From Ensifer canadensis (GTDB lineage Bacteria; Pseudomonadota; Alphaproteobacteria; Rhizobiales; Rhizobiaceae): a DNA stretch of 64,000 nucleotides. The notes under the pieces are model-generated. The model saw only the letters and a program-made list of their open reading frames with translations, was not told where the DNA came from and did no database searches. Of the stretch, positions 54,485 to 62,621 are shown one piece after another; positions within the stretch are counted from its first letter, which is position 1; every line of letters starts with the position of its first letter. The translations under genes and the position numbers were made by a program. The stretch covers positions 434,001 through 498,000 of the forward strand of contig NZ_CP083373.1 in assembly GCF_017488845.2 (NCBI RefSeq), read 5' to 3'.

Positions 54485-55058
54485 AGAACAGACCGACGGC
54501 TGACAAACAGGCTCGCTACAGCAAAGCTTTGTTTTGCCAATGCCTCGAACGAAGACATCGATTTTGGATCTCACCCCGGTCTTGATCGCCGGAACGTCCT
54601 ATCTCTGGCGCAAGGTGCATGGCTGAAGGCAAACGAGAACCTAATCCTGACCGGCCAAACAGGCACCGGAAAGAGGTGGATTGCTTGTGCCTTTGCACAA
54701 CAGGCGGCCCGCCTCAACGACTCAGTCCAGCCAACGCTGTTTGAGGACCTCGCACTTGCCAGGCTGGATGGACGCTTTCCGCGCCTCGTCGATAAGCTTG
54801 CGCGCGTGCACTTGCTGGTGCTGGATGACTGGCGAACACATACCTTGAACGATCGACAGCGCCTCGATCTGCTAGAACTCTTCGAGGAGCGATATCGGCG
54901 GAATCGACCTGATCACGGCTCAGCTTCCCGTGGCCCGGCACGAAATGATCGGAGAGGCCACTCTGGCTGATGCGATTTTGGACCGTATTGTTCACAACGC
55001 TCACCGCACAACGCTCGAAGGCGACAGCATGCGGAGACGAAAAAACCGACGCTCTTGA
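54485..55058 (+). pseudogene. IS21-family helper ATPase (IstB-like) remnant
   Basis: First frame: [40 protein letters not shown], then the Walker [20 protein letters not shown] (the usual GKT is GKR), [20 protein letters not shown] and LLVLDDW (Walker B). After about 54905 the homology continues in another frame: [20 protein letters not shown] and [20 protein letters not shown], to TGA at 55056-55058. The N-terminal part and the transposase IstA gene are absent. It is an inactive IS21 relic. Confidence 0.82.
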
Positions 55059-55616
55059 CCGGCTGCGAAATAACCGAAATCAACATCCGTAACAGCAACC
55101 AGGCGACCGGAGTGGGGCGCATCCCTTGTCCGGACTTAGCGAAACGCTTGTCCGCAACCGCTGAAATGACTATCCCGATTTACCGAAATCCGCACGGTTG
55201 AGCCGCTAAACCAGCCCAGGCGCCAATGCCATTCCCGCGGGAGCTACGAGCATTGCTCGCCGATCACTCCGATGACGATAGGCATCTGCGAACTCTAGGA
55301 CGTGGCGTCAAACAACAGGCCCAGATGGTCAGCAGGACCCCGGCGCCTGCGACCTCGCCGCGCGAACCTCTGCAACCAATGTGTCGATCAAGGGTGCAGT
55401 ATGATCGCGATCAAGATCGCAATGAGGTGATCCGAGATACCACGATCGCCGAGCCGCCGTCCGCAAAGACAAGGAGGGGGAACAATACGGCATCGGAAGT
55501 GTTTATTTATCAACCTTCCGCGCCGCTTGGAAGGGAGGAGAGGCCGGGAAGAAGTGCTTTCAGCGTTTCGTTTCCGGCCTTTTTACGCGGAGTGCACTTA
55601 TTAGGTGGAGGCAGTC
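55059..55616. other. No gene recognised
   Basis: About 560 bases downstream of the IS21 relic. No IS end could be recognised. The last bases hold GGTGGAGGC, the ribosome binding site for the gene at 55617. Confidence 0.4.
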
Positions 55617-55937
55617 ATGAACCTCGCGAACCTCCAGATCGAAGGGCTACTGATGGCGATTGCTTCCATCAATCACGTGTTGGTTCGGCGCGGCCTGTTA
55701 TCGGCCGAAGACATCGAGATCGCATTGCGAAAGGCTGAGGCGATCGAGACAGGTGGCGAAGCCTGGCAGGGACTGTCGCCGGTGCATCGTGATGCGATCA
55801 GTTTCCCGATACTGCTACTGCAACTCGCTAATCGCTGCCAGCCCGAGGCGGATCTTCCATGCTTCTCCGAGTTGGCCGGCATGGTCGGCAGAATGAAAGC
55901 CCCGGGCGAAGATCAGGATAGACCGTTCTCGAAGTAG
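55617..55937 (+). CDS. Small conserved-type hypothetical protein (106 aa)
   Basis: The start is the ATG at 55617 with GGAGGC close upstream; a GTG at 55605 is in frame but less well supported. The sequence NLQIEGLLMAIASINHVLVR, RGLLSAEDIEIALRKAEAIE and AISFPILLLQLANRC is helical and fits a family of short rhizobial proteins. Function unknown. No neighbours on the same strand. Confidence 0.7.
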   Translation: MNLANLQIEGLLMAIASINHVLVRRGLLSAEDIEIALRKAEAIETGGEAWQGLSPVHRDAISFPILLLQLANRCQPEADLPCFSELAGMVGRMKAPGEDQDRPFSK

Positions 55938-56112
55938 GGACCACCTCGACTGCAACTAGGTACGATGGCGCCGTCCGCTAACCCTCTAATACCTGGCCGC
56001 CCTTCACGGGCAGTCAGACGACCAGGCCCGTAGCCTGGAGGACCGCTCCTTCCGGATTGAGACTCCGCTTTGGGGGGAGTCCTCAACCCTTTATATTTGT
56101 CCGCTACTCGGA

Positions 56113-56508
56113 CTAGCGTTCCCAGCGGCCTTCGTATTTGAACTCCGGGGCCGTCTTGAGCTGATCCTTGGTCGCGTCCATCACCGCCGTCCACTTCTTG
56201 TCGTTTTCGACGTATGTGATTTTGACGGCCTTCGGGCTCACAATTACATAGCGATCTCCCATCCCCAGAAACCCGCCAACCGACACGATGTACCCCGTCA
56301 GCTGGTCGTCCGACAGGATCAAATCTTTGATCTCCCCGATCGCCTCGTTGGCATTGTTGGTGACGTTGAGATTGATGAGATTGTAGCTCAGCACATCGGT
56401 CGGCTTGGCGGTGACGAAGGTTTCGGTGGTCGTGGTTTCGGCCGTCTGCGCGGAAGCCGTTCCTAAGATCATCGCAGTCGCAGCAAGAGCAGTCAGAATA
56501 CGTCGCAT
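56113..56508 (-). CDS. Secreted PRC-barrel domain protein
   Basis: A 131-residue protein from the ATG at 56508 (AAAGGAGTGGGACC upstream). The signal peptide MRRILTALAATAMILGTASA is cleaved after ASA. The mature part is a PRC-barrel: TDVLSYNLINLNVTNNANEA, IGEIKDLILSDDQLTGYIVS, VGGFLGMGDRYVIVSPKAVK. PRC barrels bind RNA or scaffold assemblies; the exported single-domain type is common in rhizobia, and its function is not known. Confidence 0.88.
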   Translation of the reverse strand: MRRILTALAATAMILGTASAQTAETTTTETFVTAKPTDVLSYNLINLNVTNNANEAIGEIKDLILSDDQLTGYIVSVGGFLGMGDRYVIVSPKAVKITYVENDKKWTAVMDATKDQLKTAPEFKYEGRWER

Positions 56509-56987
56509 GGTCCCACTCCTTTGAGCATGTTCATGAACCCGGAAACGCCCTGATGTGAGCAAAAGTTCCAACGACCTCAGTTAATTACGCCGGTTTCATG
56601 CACCGCTATTTGAGCCAATATGGGGGCTGCGGGGATTCAGAATCGTTCATGCCAGGGCAGTCCTGTTTGAGTTACCTCCAATTGCCTTCGGCCCGATCCC
56701 AGTCCATGGGCGTTTTCTCTTCTCTTGGTTTTGCGTCTATACAAACAACTCACAACGTCGGAATTGGTTCGAGCCGTCGCCCAGACGGTTCGAGATCTGT
56801 TTCGAGACGCGTTGGCCGGAAGCACTGGCCGCGGTTTTTCTGCTCAGAGTTTGTTTTTCGGCCCGTGCCCCGCGGGGTGATCTGCGGCGCAGCTCGGTTA
56901 TCGAGATCGCTGATCATGTGGCGGTGCGTGCAGGTCGTCGATCGGCCTGGTGCATTGGCACTTTCAAGGGCAGACAAGGACTATATA
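56509..56987. other. Non-coding region with dispersed repeat, copy 2
   Basis: About 480 bases with no recognised gene. It carries the second copy of the 46-bp repeat (56782-56827). The sequence just before that copy (GTTCGAGCCGTC at about 56767) is complementary to its start and can form a hairpin with it. Confidence 0.45.
56782..56827 (+). repeat. 46-bp dispersed repeat, copy 2
   Basis: Same 46 bases as 28639-28684 with two substitutions (C/T at position 8, C/G at position 38). Same orientation, 28 kb apart, both intergenic. Confidence 0.7.
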
Positions 56988-57002
56988 GCTAGACAGTCTA
57001 GC
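56988..57002. promoter_or_regulatory. Toxin-antitoxin operator (GCTAGAC-A-GTCTAGC)
   Basis: A 7-bp perfect inverted repeat around one base, just downstream of a TATATA and 18 bases before the antitoxin start. This is the place where Phd/VapB antitoxins usually autorepress. Binding is inferred. Confidence 0.65.
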
Positions 57003-57019
57003 CAAAATGGAGCGAAACT

Positions 57020-57274
57020 ATGGAATGGCAACTGCAGGACGCCAAGAACCAATTCTCGAAGGTGGTGCAGAAGGCGCGCCATGAAGGGCCGCAGATTGTC
57101 ACGCTGCGCGGTGAGCGCACAGCCGTCGTGCTGTCCGCTCATGACTACGACGCTCTGCGCGCCGGCCGGCCAACGCTGGTCGACGATCTGCTGGGCGGTC
57201 CCGCTTGGGACGATCAGTTCGCTGATGTGGGGAATGTACGCGCCAAGCCGCCAAGCCGCGATGTGGCCTTCTGA
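57020..57274 (+). CDS. Phd/YefM-family antitoxin
   Basis: An 84-residue antitoxin from the ATG at 57020. The DNA-binding N-terminal part has WQLQDAKNQFSKVVQKARHE, GPQIVTLRGERTAVVLSAHD and YDAL, the Phd/YefM pattern. The C-terminal tail, which should wrap the toxin, is GGPAWDDQFADVGNVRAKPP. Its stop overlaps the start of the toxin by one base. A palindrome upstream is the likely operator. Confidence 0.92.
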   Translation: MEWQLQDAKNQFSKVVQKARHEGPQIVTLRGERTAVVLSAHDYDALRAGRPTLVDDLLGGPAWDDQFADVGNVRAKPPSRDVAF

Positions 57275-57681
57275 TGTATCTGGTTGACACCAACATCGTC
57301 TCAGAGGCGCGACGCGGCACGCCGCAGGCGGTGTCTTGGCTGCGCTCTGTCGATCCGCTCAGCATCCACCTGAGTGCGCTTACCCTCGGCGAAATCATGC
57401 GCGGCATTGCCCTGAAACAGAGGTCGGATCCAAAGACTGCCGCGCACTTCACCGAATGGTTGCGCAAGCTGCGCCACGACCATGGCGACCGCATTTTGCC
57501 GATAACCAACCAAATCGCGGTCGAATGGCGCCGCATCGCGGCAATCCGCCCCTGCGGCGATATCGACGGGTTGATTGCCGCGACTGCGATCGTCCACGAT
57601 CTCATCCTTGTCACACGCAACGTCAAGGATTTCGAAGACACAGACGCCTCCGTGATCAACCCTTGGGAGAGCTCGGCGTGA
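57274..57681 (+). CDS. PIN-domain toxin (VapC/FitB type)
   Basis: A 135-residue PIN nuclease. Acidic residues are Asp5 (LVDTNIVSE), Glu40 (LTLGEIMRG), Asp98 (GDIDGLIAATA) and Asp119 (TRNVKDFE), the four expected metal ligands. Type II VapC toxins cut specific RNAs such as tRNA or rRNA sites. The antitoxin gene immediately upstream is translationally coupled. The pair looks intact and may stabilise this accessory region. Confidence 0.92.
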   Translation: MYLVDTNIVSEARRGTPQAVSWLRSVDPLSIHLSALTLGEIMRGIALKQRSDPKTAAHFTEWLRKLRHDHGDRILPITNQIAVEWRRIAAIRPCGDIDGLIAATAIVHDLILVTRNVKDFEDTDASVINPWESSA

Positions 57682-57864
57682 GCCGCTCGGCGTCGATCAC
57701 CCGTTGCATGCCGGCATTCACTGTGTCCATTCGATGGCGTGCCGGTTTCCTGTTTTAGACCTCTGAAGTTGCAAAATGTTATCGACTGTTGTCTTCCCGA
57801 CCCTTCATAGAATGTCACCCGCGGCAAAGACACAGTTTCACGTGTTCTGGGAGCGAGCTTAGCG

Positions 57865-58267
57865 TCAGCCGATTGACGGAGCGCGGCCGGCGCCCCCTTC
57901 TGTCCAGCGCCGGAAGAGTGCACTGGCATTGACCCCGCCAAAGCCGAAGCCATTCGATATGGCGTATTCAGTGTCCAGGTGTCGCGCTTCGTTCGCGACG
58001 AAATCGATACCATCGGCTTCCGGATCCGGAGCATTCAGGTTCAAGGTCGGTGGTGCGACCTGGTTGCTGAGCGCCAGAATCGTGAATATGGCCTCCAGTC
58101 CTCCGGCCGCGCCGAGCAGGTGCCCCGTGGCCGATTTCGTCCCGCTGACAGCCACGGTCATTTTGGAACCAAAAACGTTCTTGATCGCCCTGATTTCACC
58201 GAGATCCCCGACCTGTGTCGAGGTGGCGTGCGCGTTCAGATGACCGATCTCAAGCGGAGAAATTCTA
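57865..58267 (-). pseudogene. FabF-type beta-ketoacyl-ACP synthase, 3' portion (split by IS630)
   Basis: Minus-strand frame from the IS junction at 58267: ISPLEIGHLNAHATSTQVGD, then MTVAVSGTKSATGHLLGAAG and GGLEAIFTILALSNQVAPPT, ending at a stop at 57865. The two catalytic His residues of the synthase (NAHATST and KSATGHLL) are in this half. It is in frame with the 5' portion at 59748 when one TA is counted. It cannot be translated alone as an active enzyme. Confidence 0.93.
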
Positions 58268-58299
58268 GTACCGCGCCACAGAGATTATGACGGTTTGTC

Positions 58300-58584
58300 T
58301 TATCGTAGAATGGGCAGGGCTTCTGGTGGGATGAGAAGCTGGATGCTTCGTGCGGCGCCTGGCACGCGGGATATGAAACCCGCCTTCTCGAGGGTCAGCA
58401 CCATCTGGTGAACAGACGGAGCCGTAACGCCGAAGTGGCGACGCATGTCGGCTTCGGCCGGAGGCTGTTTGAAGATGCGGCTGTAGGCGTAGATGAAGGC
58501 CAGGTACTGGCCTTGGATTTGCGTAAGGCGATGTGTTGCCGTTGCGGCTTGCGGGTCAAGTGAGGGACTCATTTTCGGATTCAT
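58300..58584 (-). CDS. Winged-helix (LexA-DNA-binding-like) passenger protein of the IS
   Basis: A 94-residue protein on the minus strand: LTQIQGQYLAFIYAYSRIFK, PPAEADMRRHFGVTAPSVHQ and MVLTLEKAGFISRVPGAARS. This is a winged helix-turn-helix of the LexA-N or MarR type, with no catalytic or sensor domain. It diverges from the transposase within the same element. A regulatory or cofactor role in transposition is possible. The ATG at 58584 lies 29 bases upstream of the transposase ATG, so promoters overlap. Confidence 0.75.
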   Translation of the reverse strand: MNPKMSPSLDPQAATATHRLTQIQGQYLAFIYAYSRIFKQPPAEADMRRHFGVTAPSVHQMVLTLEKAGFISRVPGAARSIQLLIPPEALPILR

Positions 58585-58612
58585 CTGCGTCTCCGCGCTG
58601 AAGGAGGTGTCG

Positions 58613-59728
58613 ATGAATATAAAGTTTCACATAGAGCTTAGCCAATCGGAACGTGATCAACTGGCCGCTTTGTTGAGCGGGGGACGCCATGCGTCGCGCA
58701 AGATCAAGCGCGCCCAGATCCTGGTCGCGGCGGACGAAGGCTTCAGCGACGAGGCGATCGCGGCAACCTTGAACGTCAGCGGATCGACGATTTACCGGAC
58801 CAAGCGCCGGTTTGTGGAAGCCAATCTGGAGGGCGCGCTCAGTGAAGAACCGCGCCCGGGCGTTGGGCGCAAGCTATCAGCCAAGGAGGAGGCGCTGTTG
58901 GTGGCGACCGCCTGCTCAAAGCCGCCGCCCGGGCGAGCCCGCTGGACGCTTGAGCTTCTGGCCGATGAGATGGTCCGGCTCACCGATCATGACGAGTTGT
59001 CCTCCGAGACCGTGCGTCGCCGGCTGGCTGAGAACCATCTCAAGCCTTGGCGCAAAAACATGTGGTGCATCCCAAAGATCGATGGGGAATACGTCGCGCG
59101 CATGGAGGATGTTCTCGACCTCTACGCAGAAACGCCTGATCCACAAAGGCCCGTGGTCTGCTTCGACGAGAGCCCGACCCAACTCATCGGCGAAGTGCGC
59201 GAGCCCATTGCGGCCAAGCCTGGCCAGCTTGAACGCTACGACTGCGAGTATCGTCGAAATGGCACGGTCAATCTGTTTGTCTTCATGGACGCCCACCGGC
59301 CCTGGCGCAGGGTGAAGGTCACCGATCGGCGAACCAACCAAGACTTCGCCGAGTGCATGCGCGAACTGGTCGACGTCGATTATCCCGACGCCCCGATCAT
59401 CCGCGTGGTGATGGACAACCTCTCCACCCATTCCGCCGGGGCGCTTTACGACGCATTTCCCGCCCCGGAGGCTCGAAGGGTGCTGAAGCGACTCGAGTTC
59501 CACCACACGCCCAAGCACGCCAGTTGGCTTAACATGGTCGAGATAGAGATCGGTGTCCTGCGTAGCCAGTGCCTCGACCGTCGTATCGACAACAAAGACA
59601 CCATAATCGCCGAAGTCGCAGCCTGGGAGCAGCAACGCAACACCCATGGCGCAAAGATCCAATGGATGTTCACAACCGAAAATGCCCGCCAAAAGCTCCG
59701 CAAAGCCTACCCCGTCAAAGAGTCATAA
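58613..59728 (+). CDS. IS630-family transposase
   Basis: A 371-residue DDE transposase from the ATG at 58613 (GGAGGTGTCG upstream). An N-terminal helix-turn-helix (IKRAQILVAADEGFSDEAIA and LNVSGSTIYRTKRRF) is followed by the RNase H fold: Asp185 in VVCFDESP, Asp268 in RVVMDNLSTH and Glu310 in KHASWLNMVEIE. All three catalytic residues are present, so the enzyme should be active. Its stop codon lies inside the right terminal repeat. Confidence 0.95.
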   Translation: MNIKFHIELSQSERDQLAALLSGGRHASRKIKRAQILVAADEGFSDEAIAATLNVSGSTIYRTKRRFVEANLEGALSEEPRPGVGRKLSAKEEALLVATACSKPPPGRARWTLELLADEMVRLTDHDELSSETVRRRLAENHLKPWRKNMWCIPKIDGEYVARMEDVLDLYAETPDPQRPVVCFDESPTQLIGEVREPIAAKPGQLERYDCEYRRNGTVNLFVFMDAHRPWRRVKVTDRRTNQDFAECMRELVDVDYPDAPIIRVVMDNLSTHSAGALYDAFPAPEARRVLKRLEFHHTPKHASWLNMVEIEIGVLRSQCLDRRIDNKDTIIAEVAAWEQQRNTHGAKIQWMFTTENARQKLRKAYPVKES

Positions 59729-59747
59729 TCTCTGTGGCGCGGTACTA

Positions 59748-60643
59748 GCTTGTGAAATAGCGATCTCCATGGCTCTGCGCGCGCCGGTCCCGTCTTCGGG
59801 TCCGGACGTTATGTGATGGGCGTCAGCAGTCGTGCCATATCCGACCAGTTCAGCAAGTGGCGTGGCGCCGCGAGCAAGCGCGTGGCTTAGGGATTCGATG
59901 ACGAGCATGCCGGCTCCTTCGCCCATGACGAAGCCATCGCGTGACATATCGAAGGGACGCGATGCCCGGCTTGGTGCTCCGTTAAAGCTGGTCGACAGCG
60001 ATCTGGCAGCTGCGAAACCACCAAGACTGACGATATTCATGCAGGCTTCTGTCCCACCGCAAATCGCAATATCGGCTTCATCGGCGCGGATGAGCCTGGC
60101 GGCATCGCCGATTGCCTGAACGCCAGCAGCACATGCCGTTACGGGCGCGCCGAGGGGGCCTTTGAAGCCATGGCGGATCGAGACTTGCCCCGCTGCGAGA
60201 TTGACGAGAAACGACGGTATAGTGAAGGGTGAAAGACGACGCACACCACGTTGATCGACGGTGCGCACCGCTTCGGTGATTGCGGGGAAGCCGCCGATGC
60301 CCGACGCGATGATCGTCGCGGTACGTAGCCGGTCTTCATTCGAGGTCGGGTTCCAGTTCGCCTGCGCGAGGGCCTCTTCAGCGGCCGCCAGTGCGAAGAT
60401 AATGAACCGGTCGACCTTGCGCTGGTCCTTCGGAGCCATGATCGTGTCGGGATCGAAACCGCCTTCTTGATCCTCAGTGAACGAGGAGACCACACCTCCA
60501 ATTTTCGAAGGCAGGTCCCCAACGACGTCGTCACCCAGTCGCCGAATACCACTTTCACCCGCAAGCAGGCGCGACCAGGAGATACCGACATTCGCACCAA
60601 GGGGACTTACAGCTCCCATTCCTGTTACAACGATACGACGCAT
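59748..60643 (-). pseudogene. FabF-type beta-ketoacyl-ACP synthase, 5' portion (split by IS630)
   Basis: From the ATG at 60643: RIVVTGMGAVSPLGANVGIS, then MAPKDQRKVDRFIIFALAAA, PVTACAAGVQAIGDAARLIR (catalytic Cys) and SRDGFVMGEGAGMLVIESLS, up to the IS junction near 59748. The catalytic Cys is here and the two His are in the 3' portion. Removing 58268-59745 and one TA restores one continuous frame. The enzyme elongates acyl chains; whether it belongs to lipid A, Nod factor or general fatty acid synthesis is unknown. Confidence 0.93.
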
Positions 60644-60821
60644 GTGTTCTCACCTGTATTCAGTTTAAAATAGGCATGCCTCTAGCCTCCCGGCCGACGA
60701 TGCGGTCAGGGTCTGTTGTTAAAACATGCAGTACGTACGGCCTCGAAGACGCTCTCACCCGAACCGGGCGGTATCTAAAGCTGGTCCTTATTCGCGCCGA
60801 GTTATCGAACCAGCTCAGCCT

Positions 60822-61406
60822 TCAGACGACATCGTCACCGCGCGCAATGCTTCTGACTTCGCTGGCCGCCGCGTCGAGGATCCCTTGCGACAAATTCTGG
60901 TCTTCCATGATCCGTGACAGCGTAACGGCCCCCACCATGAGTGACAGTATGGCCATCGCCCTACTGCTGGGATTAGAGTCCTTTTCGCCGATCAGTTCAT
61001 CCAGAACCTCAAAGTGAGCCCGGATCCCGACTTCAAACGGGCGCCTTACCTCTTCGCTCTGGCGAGCCGCGTCCGATCCCAACGCCACCAAAGGGCAACC
61101 CTCTGCTTTTTCGCCTCTGTGGTCCGAGGAGAGATAGAACTCCATGACGGCTTCAAGCGGATCCGGACTGTTCGCCGCCGCCGCTGACCATCTTCGGGTA
61201 GCACTTTCCATTGCGCGCCTCGAGGCCAGCGCAGCAAGGTCGTCCTTCGACGCGAACTGCTTGTAGAAACCACCTTGGGTAAGGCCAGCACCCTTCATCA
61301 GATCCTTGAGCCCGATGCCATCGAAGCCATGTTCTCGAAAAAGACGACTTGCGACGTTGATCACCGTCTCACGGTTCTCCTCGGCCTGTGCCCGGCTCAC
61401 TCTCAT
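60822..61406 (-). CDS. TetR-family regulator of the RND pump
   Basis: A 194-residue TetR protein. HTH: ETVINVASRLFREHGFDGIG, LKDLMKGAGLTQGGFYKQFA, SKDDLAALASRRAM. The C-terminal part has EGCPLVALGSDAARQSEEVR, a pattern of TetR_C_16-type proteins that include AcrR/NemR-like sensors. The gene diverges from the RND pump with 99 bases between. A TTAGAT-CGCA-ATCTAA palindrome there is its probable operator. The inducer is unknown. Confidence 0.9.
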   Translation of the reverse strand: MRVSRAQAEENRETVINVASRLFREHGFDGIGLKDLMKGAGLTQGGFYKQFASKDDLAALASRRAMESATRRWSAAAANSPDPLEAVMEFYLSSDHRGEKAEGCPLVALGSDAARQSEEVRRPFEVGIRAHFEVLDELIGEKDSNPSSRAMAILSLMVGAVTLSRIMEDQNLSQGILDAAASEVRSIARGDDVV

Positions 61407-61453
61407 ATCGACCTCCGTTTAGATTTCATTTGACATCTATAATGCAAATAGAG

Positions 61454-61469
61454 TTAGATCGCAATCTAA
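61454..61469. promoter_or_regulatory. Probable TetR operator (TTAGAT-CGCA-ATCTAA)
   Basis: A perfect 6-bp inverted repeat with a 4-base spacer in the divergent region. TTTAGAT at 61418 and ATCTAAA at 61464 give a second, wider pair. It is placed to control both the regulator and the pump. Confidence 0.6.
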
Positions 61470-61505
61470 ATTATCCGCGTCGCCGGTCAAGAAGAGAAAC
61501 TGAAA

Positions 61506-62621
61506 ATGAAACGCAAACATGTCCTGACTTTCGTAGGTCTCGTGGCAGCGGCAGCGGCAGCCGGTGCCTTTTTCCTGGTTTTCGAACCCGCCAGACGGGA
61601 GGCCGAGGCTGCTGACCCAAGGACGGCTTCACCACTGGTAAGAGTGGCTGAGGCGGCGAGGACTGGAACAGCGGAACGCTCGTTTACCGGCGCGGTCGCT
61701 TCCCGGGTACAGAGCAATCTCGGATTTCGAGTTCCGGGCAAGATCCTTGAGCGGATGGTGGATGTGGGACAGCAGGTCAGGCAAGGTCAGGCTCTGATGC
61801 GCATTGACGAGACCGATCTCCAGCTTGCGCTCACAGCGAAGCGCAATACCGCTGCCGCAGCACGCGCCGTTCTGATCCAGGTGCAAGCAGACGAAAAGCG
61901 CTATGCGGCGCTGGTAAAAAATGGATTGGCGGCCACTCCACAGCGCTATGAACAAGCTAAGGCGGCGCTCGACACTGCCATGGCACAACTTGCAGCAGCT
62001 GAAGCGGAAGCCGAGGTCGCGGAAAACGCGGCCAGCTATACCGTTCTTCTAGCAGATTCGGATGGAATTGTCATCGATACTCTCGGAGATCCCGGGCAGG
62101 TCGTTGCAGCGGGTCAGACCGTCATTCAACTTGCCCAGGCGGGGCCGCGTGAAGCTGTTGTCTGGCTACCAGAGACCCTGCGGCCGAAGATCGGTTCCGA
62201 AGCGCAGGCCAGTGTCTATGGAGGCGAGGGTCTAAGCGGGAAGGCAAGGCTGCGACAGATTTCCGATTCTGCCGATCCCCAAACTCGGACTTACGAGGCG
62301 CGTTATATTCTCGAAGGCAACGCGGCCTCAGCCCCGATTGGCTCGACTGTGACAATCAGAATTCTAGATGCTGACCGCCAATCGGAGGTTGCCGTACCAG
62401 TGGGCGCTATCCTGGACGATGGTAGTCGGACAGGTGTGTGGGTGGTCGATAACACATCTTCATCCGTGAAGTTTACTCCGATCGAAGTGAAGCGGATCGG
62501 CGAAGAGACGGCGTTTGTTATCGGAGTGGGGGTTGGCCAACAGGTTGTCGCTCTCGGCGCGCATCTGCTTGAAAATGGCGCCACCGTCAGGGTTGCCTCT
62601 CAGCAAGAGGTGACAAAGTAA
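61506..62621 (+). CDS. RND efflux pump membrane-fusion protein
   Basis: A 371-residue periplasmic adaptor. A signal-like hydrophobic N-terminus (VGLVAAAAAAGAFFLVFEPA) is followed by the first half of the lipoyl domain (LGFRVPGKILERMVDVGQQV and RQGQALMRIDETDLQLALTA), then a hairpin of two helices (about 105-170), DSDGIVIDTLGDPGQVVAAG (second half of the lipoyl), and a beta-barrel/membrane-proximal part. It links the inner-membrane pump to an outer-membrane channel. The stop overlaps the pump start (TAATG). No TolC gene is visible before the window ends. Confidence 0.93.
   Translation: MKRKHVLTFVGLVAAAAAAGAFFLVFEPARREAEAADPRTASPLVRVAEAARTGTAERSFTGAVASRVQSNLGFRVPGKILERMVDVGQQVRQGQALMRIDETDLQLALTAKRNTAAAARAVLIQVQADEKRYAALVKNGLAATPQRYEQAKAALDTAMAQLAAAEAEAEVAENAASYTVLLADSDGIVIDTLGDPGQVVAAGQTVIQLAQAGPREAVVWLPETLRPKIGSEAQASVYGGEGLSGKARLRQISDSADPQTRTYEARYILEGNAASAPIGSTVTIRILDADRQSEVAVPVGAILDDGSRTGVWVVDNTSSSVKFTPIEVKRIGEETAFVIGVGVGQQVVALGAHLLENGATVRVASQQEVTK

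Larger units (their letters stand above)
58268..59745. mobile_element. IS630-family insertion sequence, complete, 1478 bp
   Basis: Perfect 24-bp terminal inverted repeats begin GTACCGCGCC and end GGCGCGGTAC. A TA dinucleotide flanks each end (58266-58267 and 59746-59747), the target duplication of IS630 elements. Inside are a transposase on the plus strand and a short winged-helix gene on the minus strand. It interrupts a fabF-type gene, and the ends look undamaged, so insertion is recent. Confidence 0.95.

Noticed and set aside
61430..61443. TTGACA and TATAAT close together
   Set aside because: They are only two bases apart and so cannot be a -35/-10 pair of one promoter; at most one may be used.
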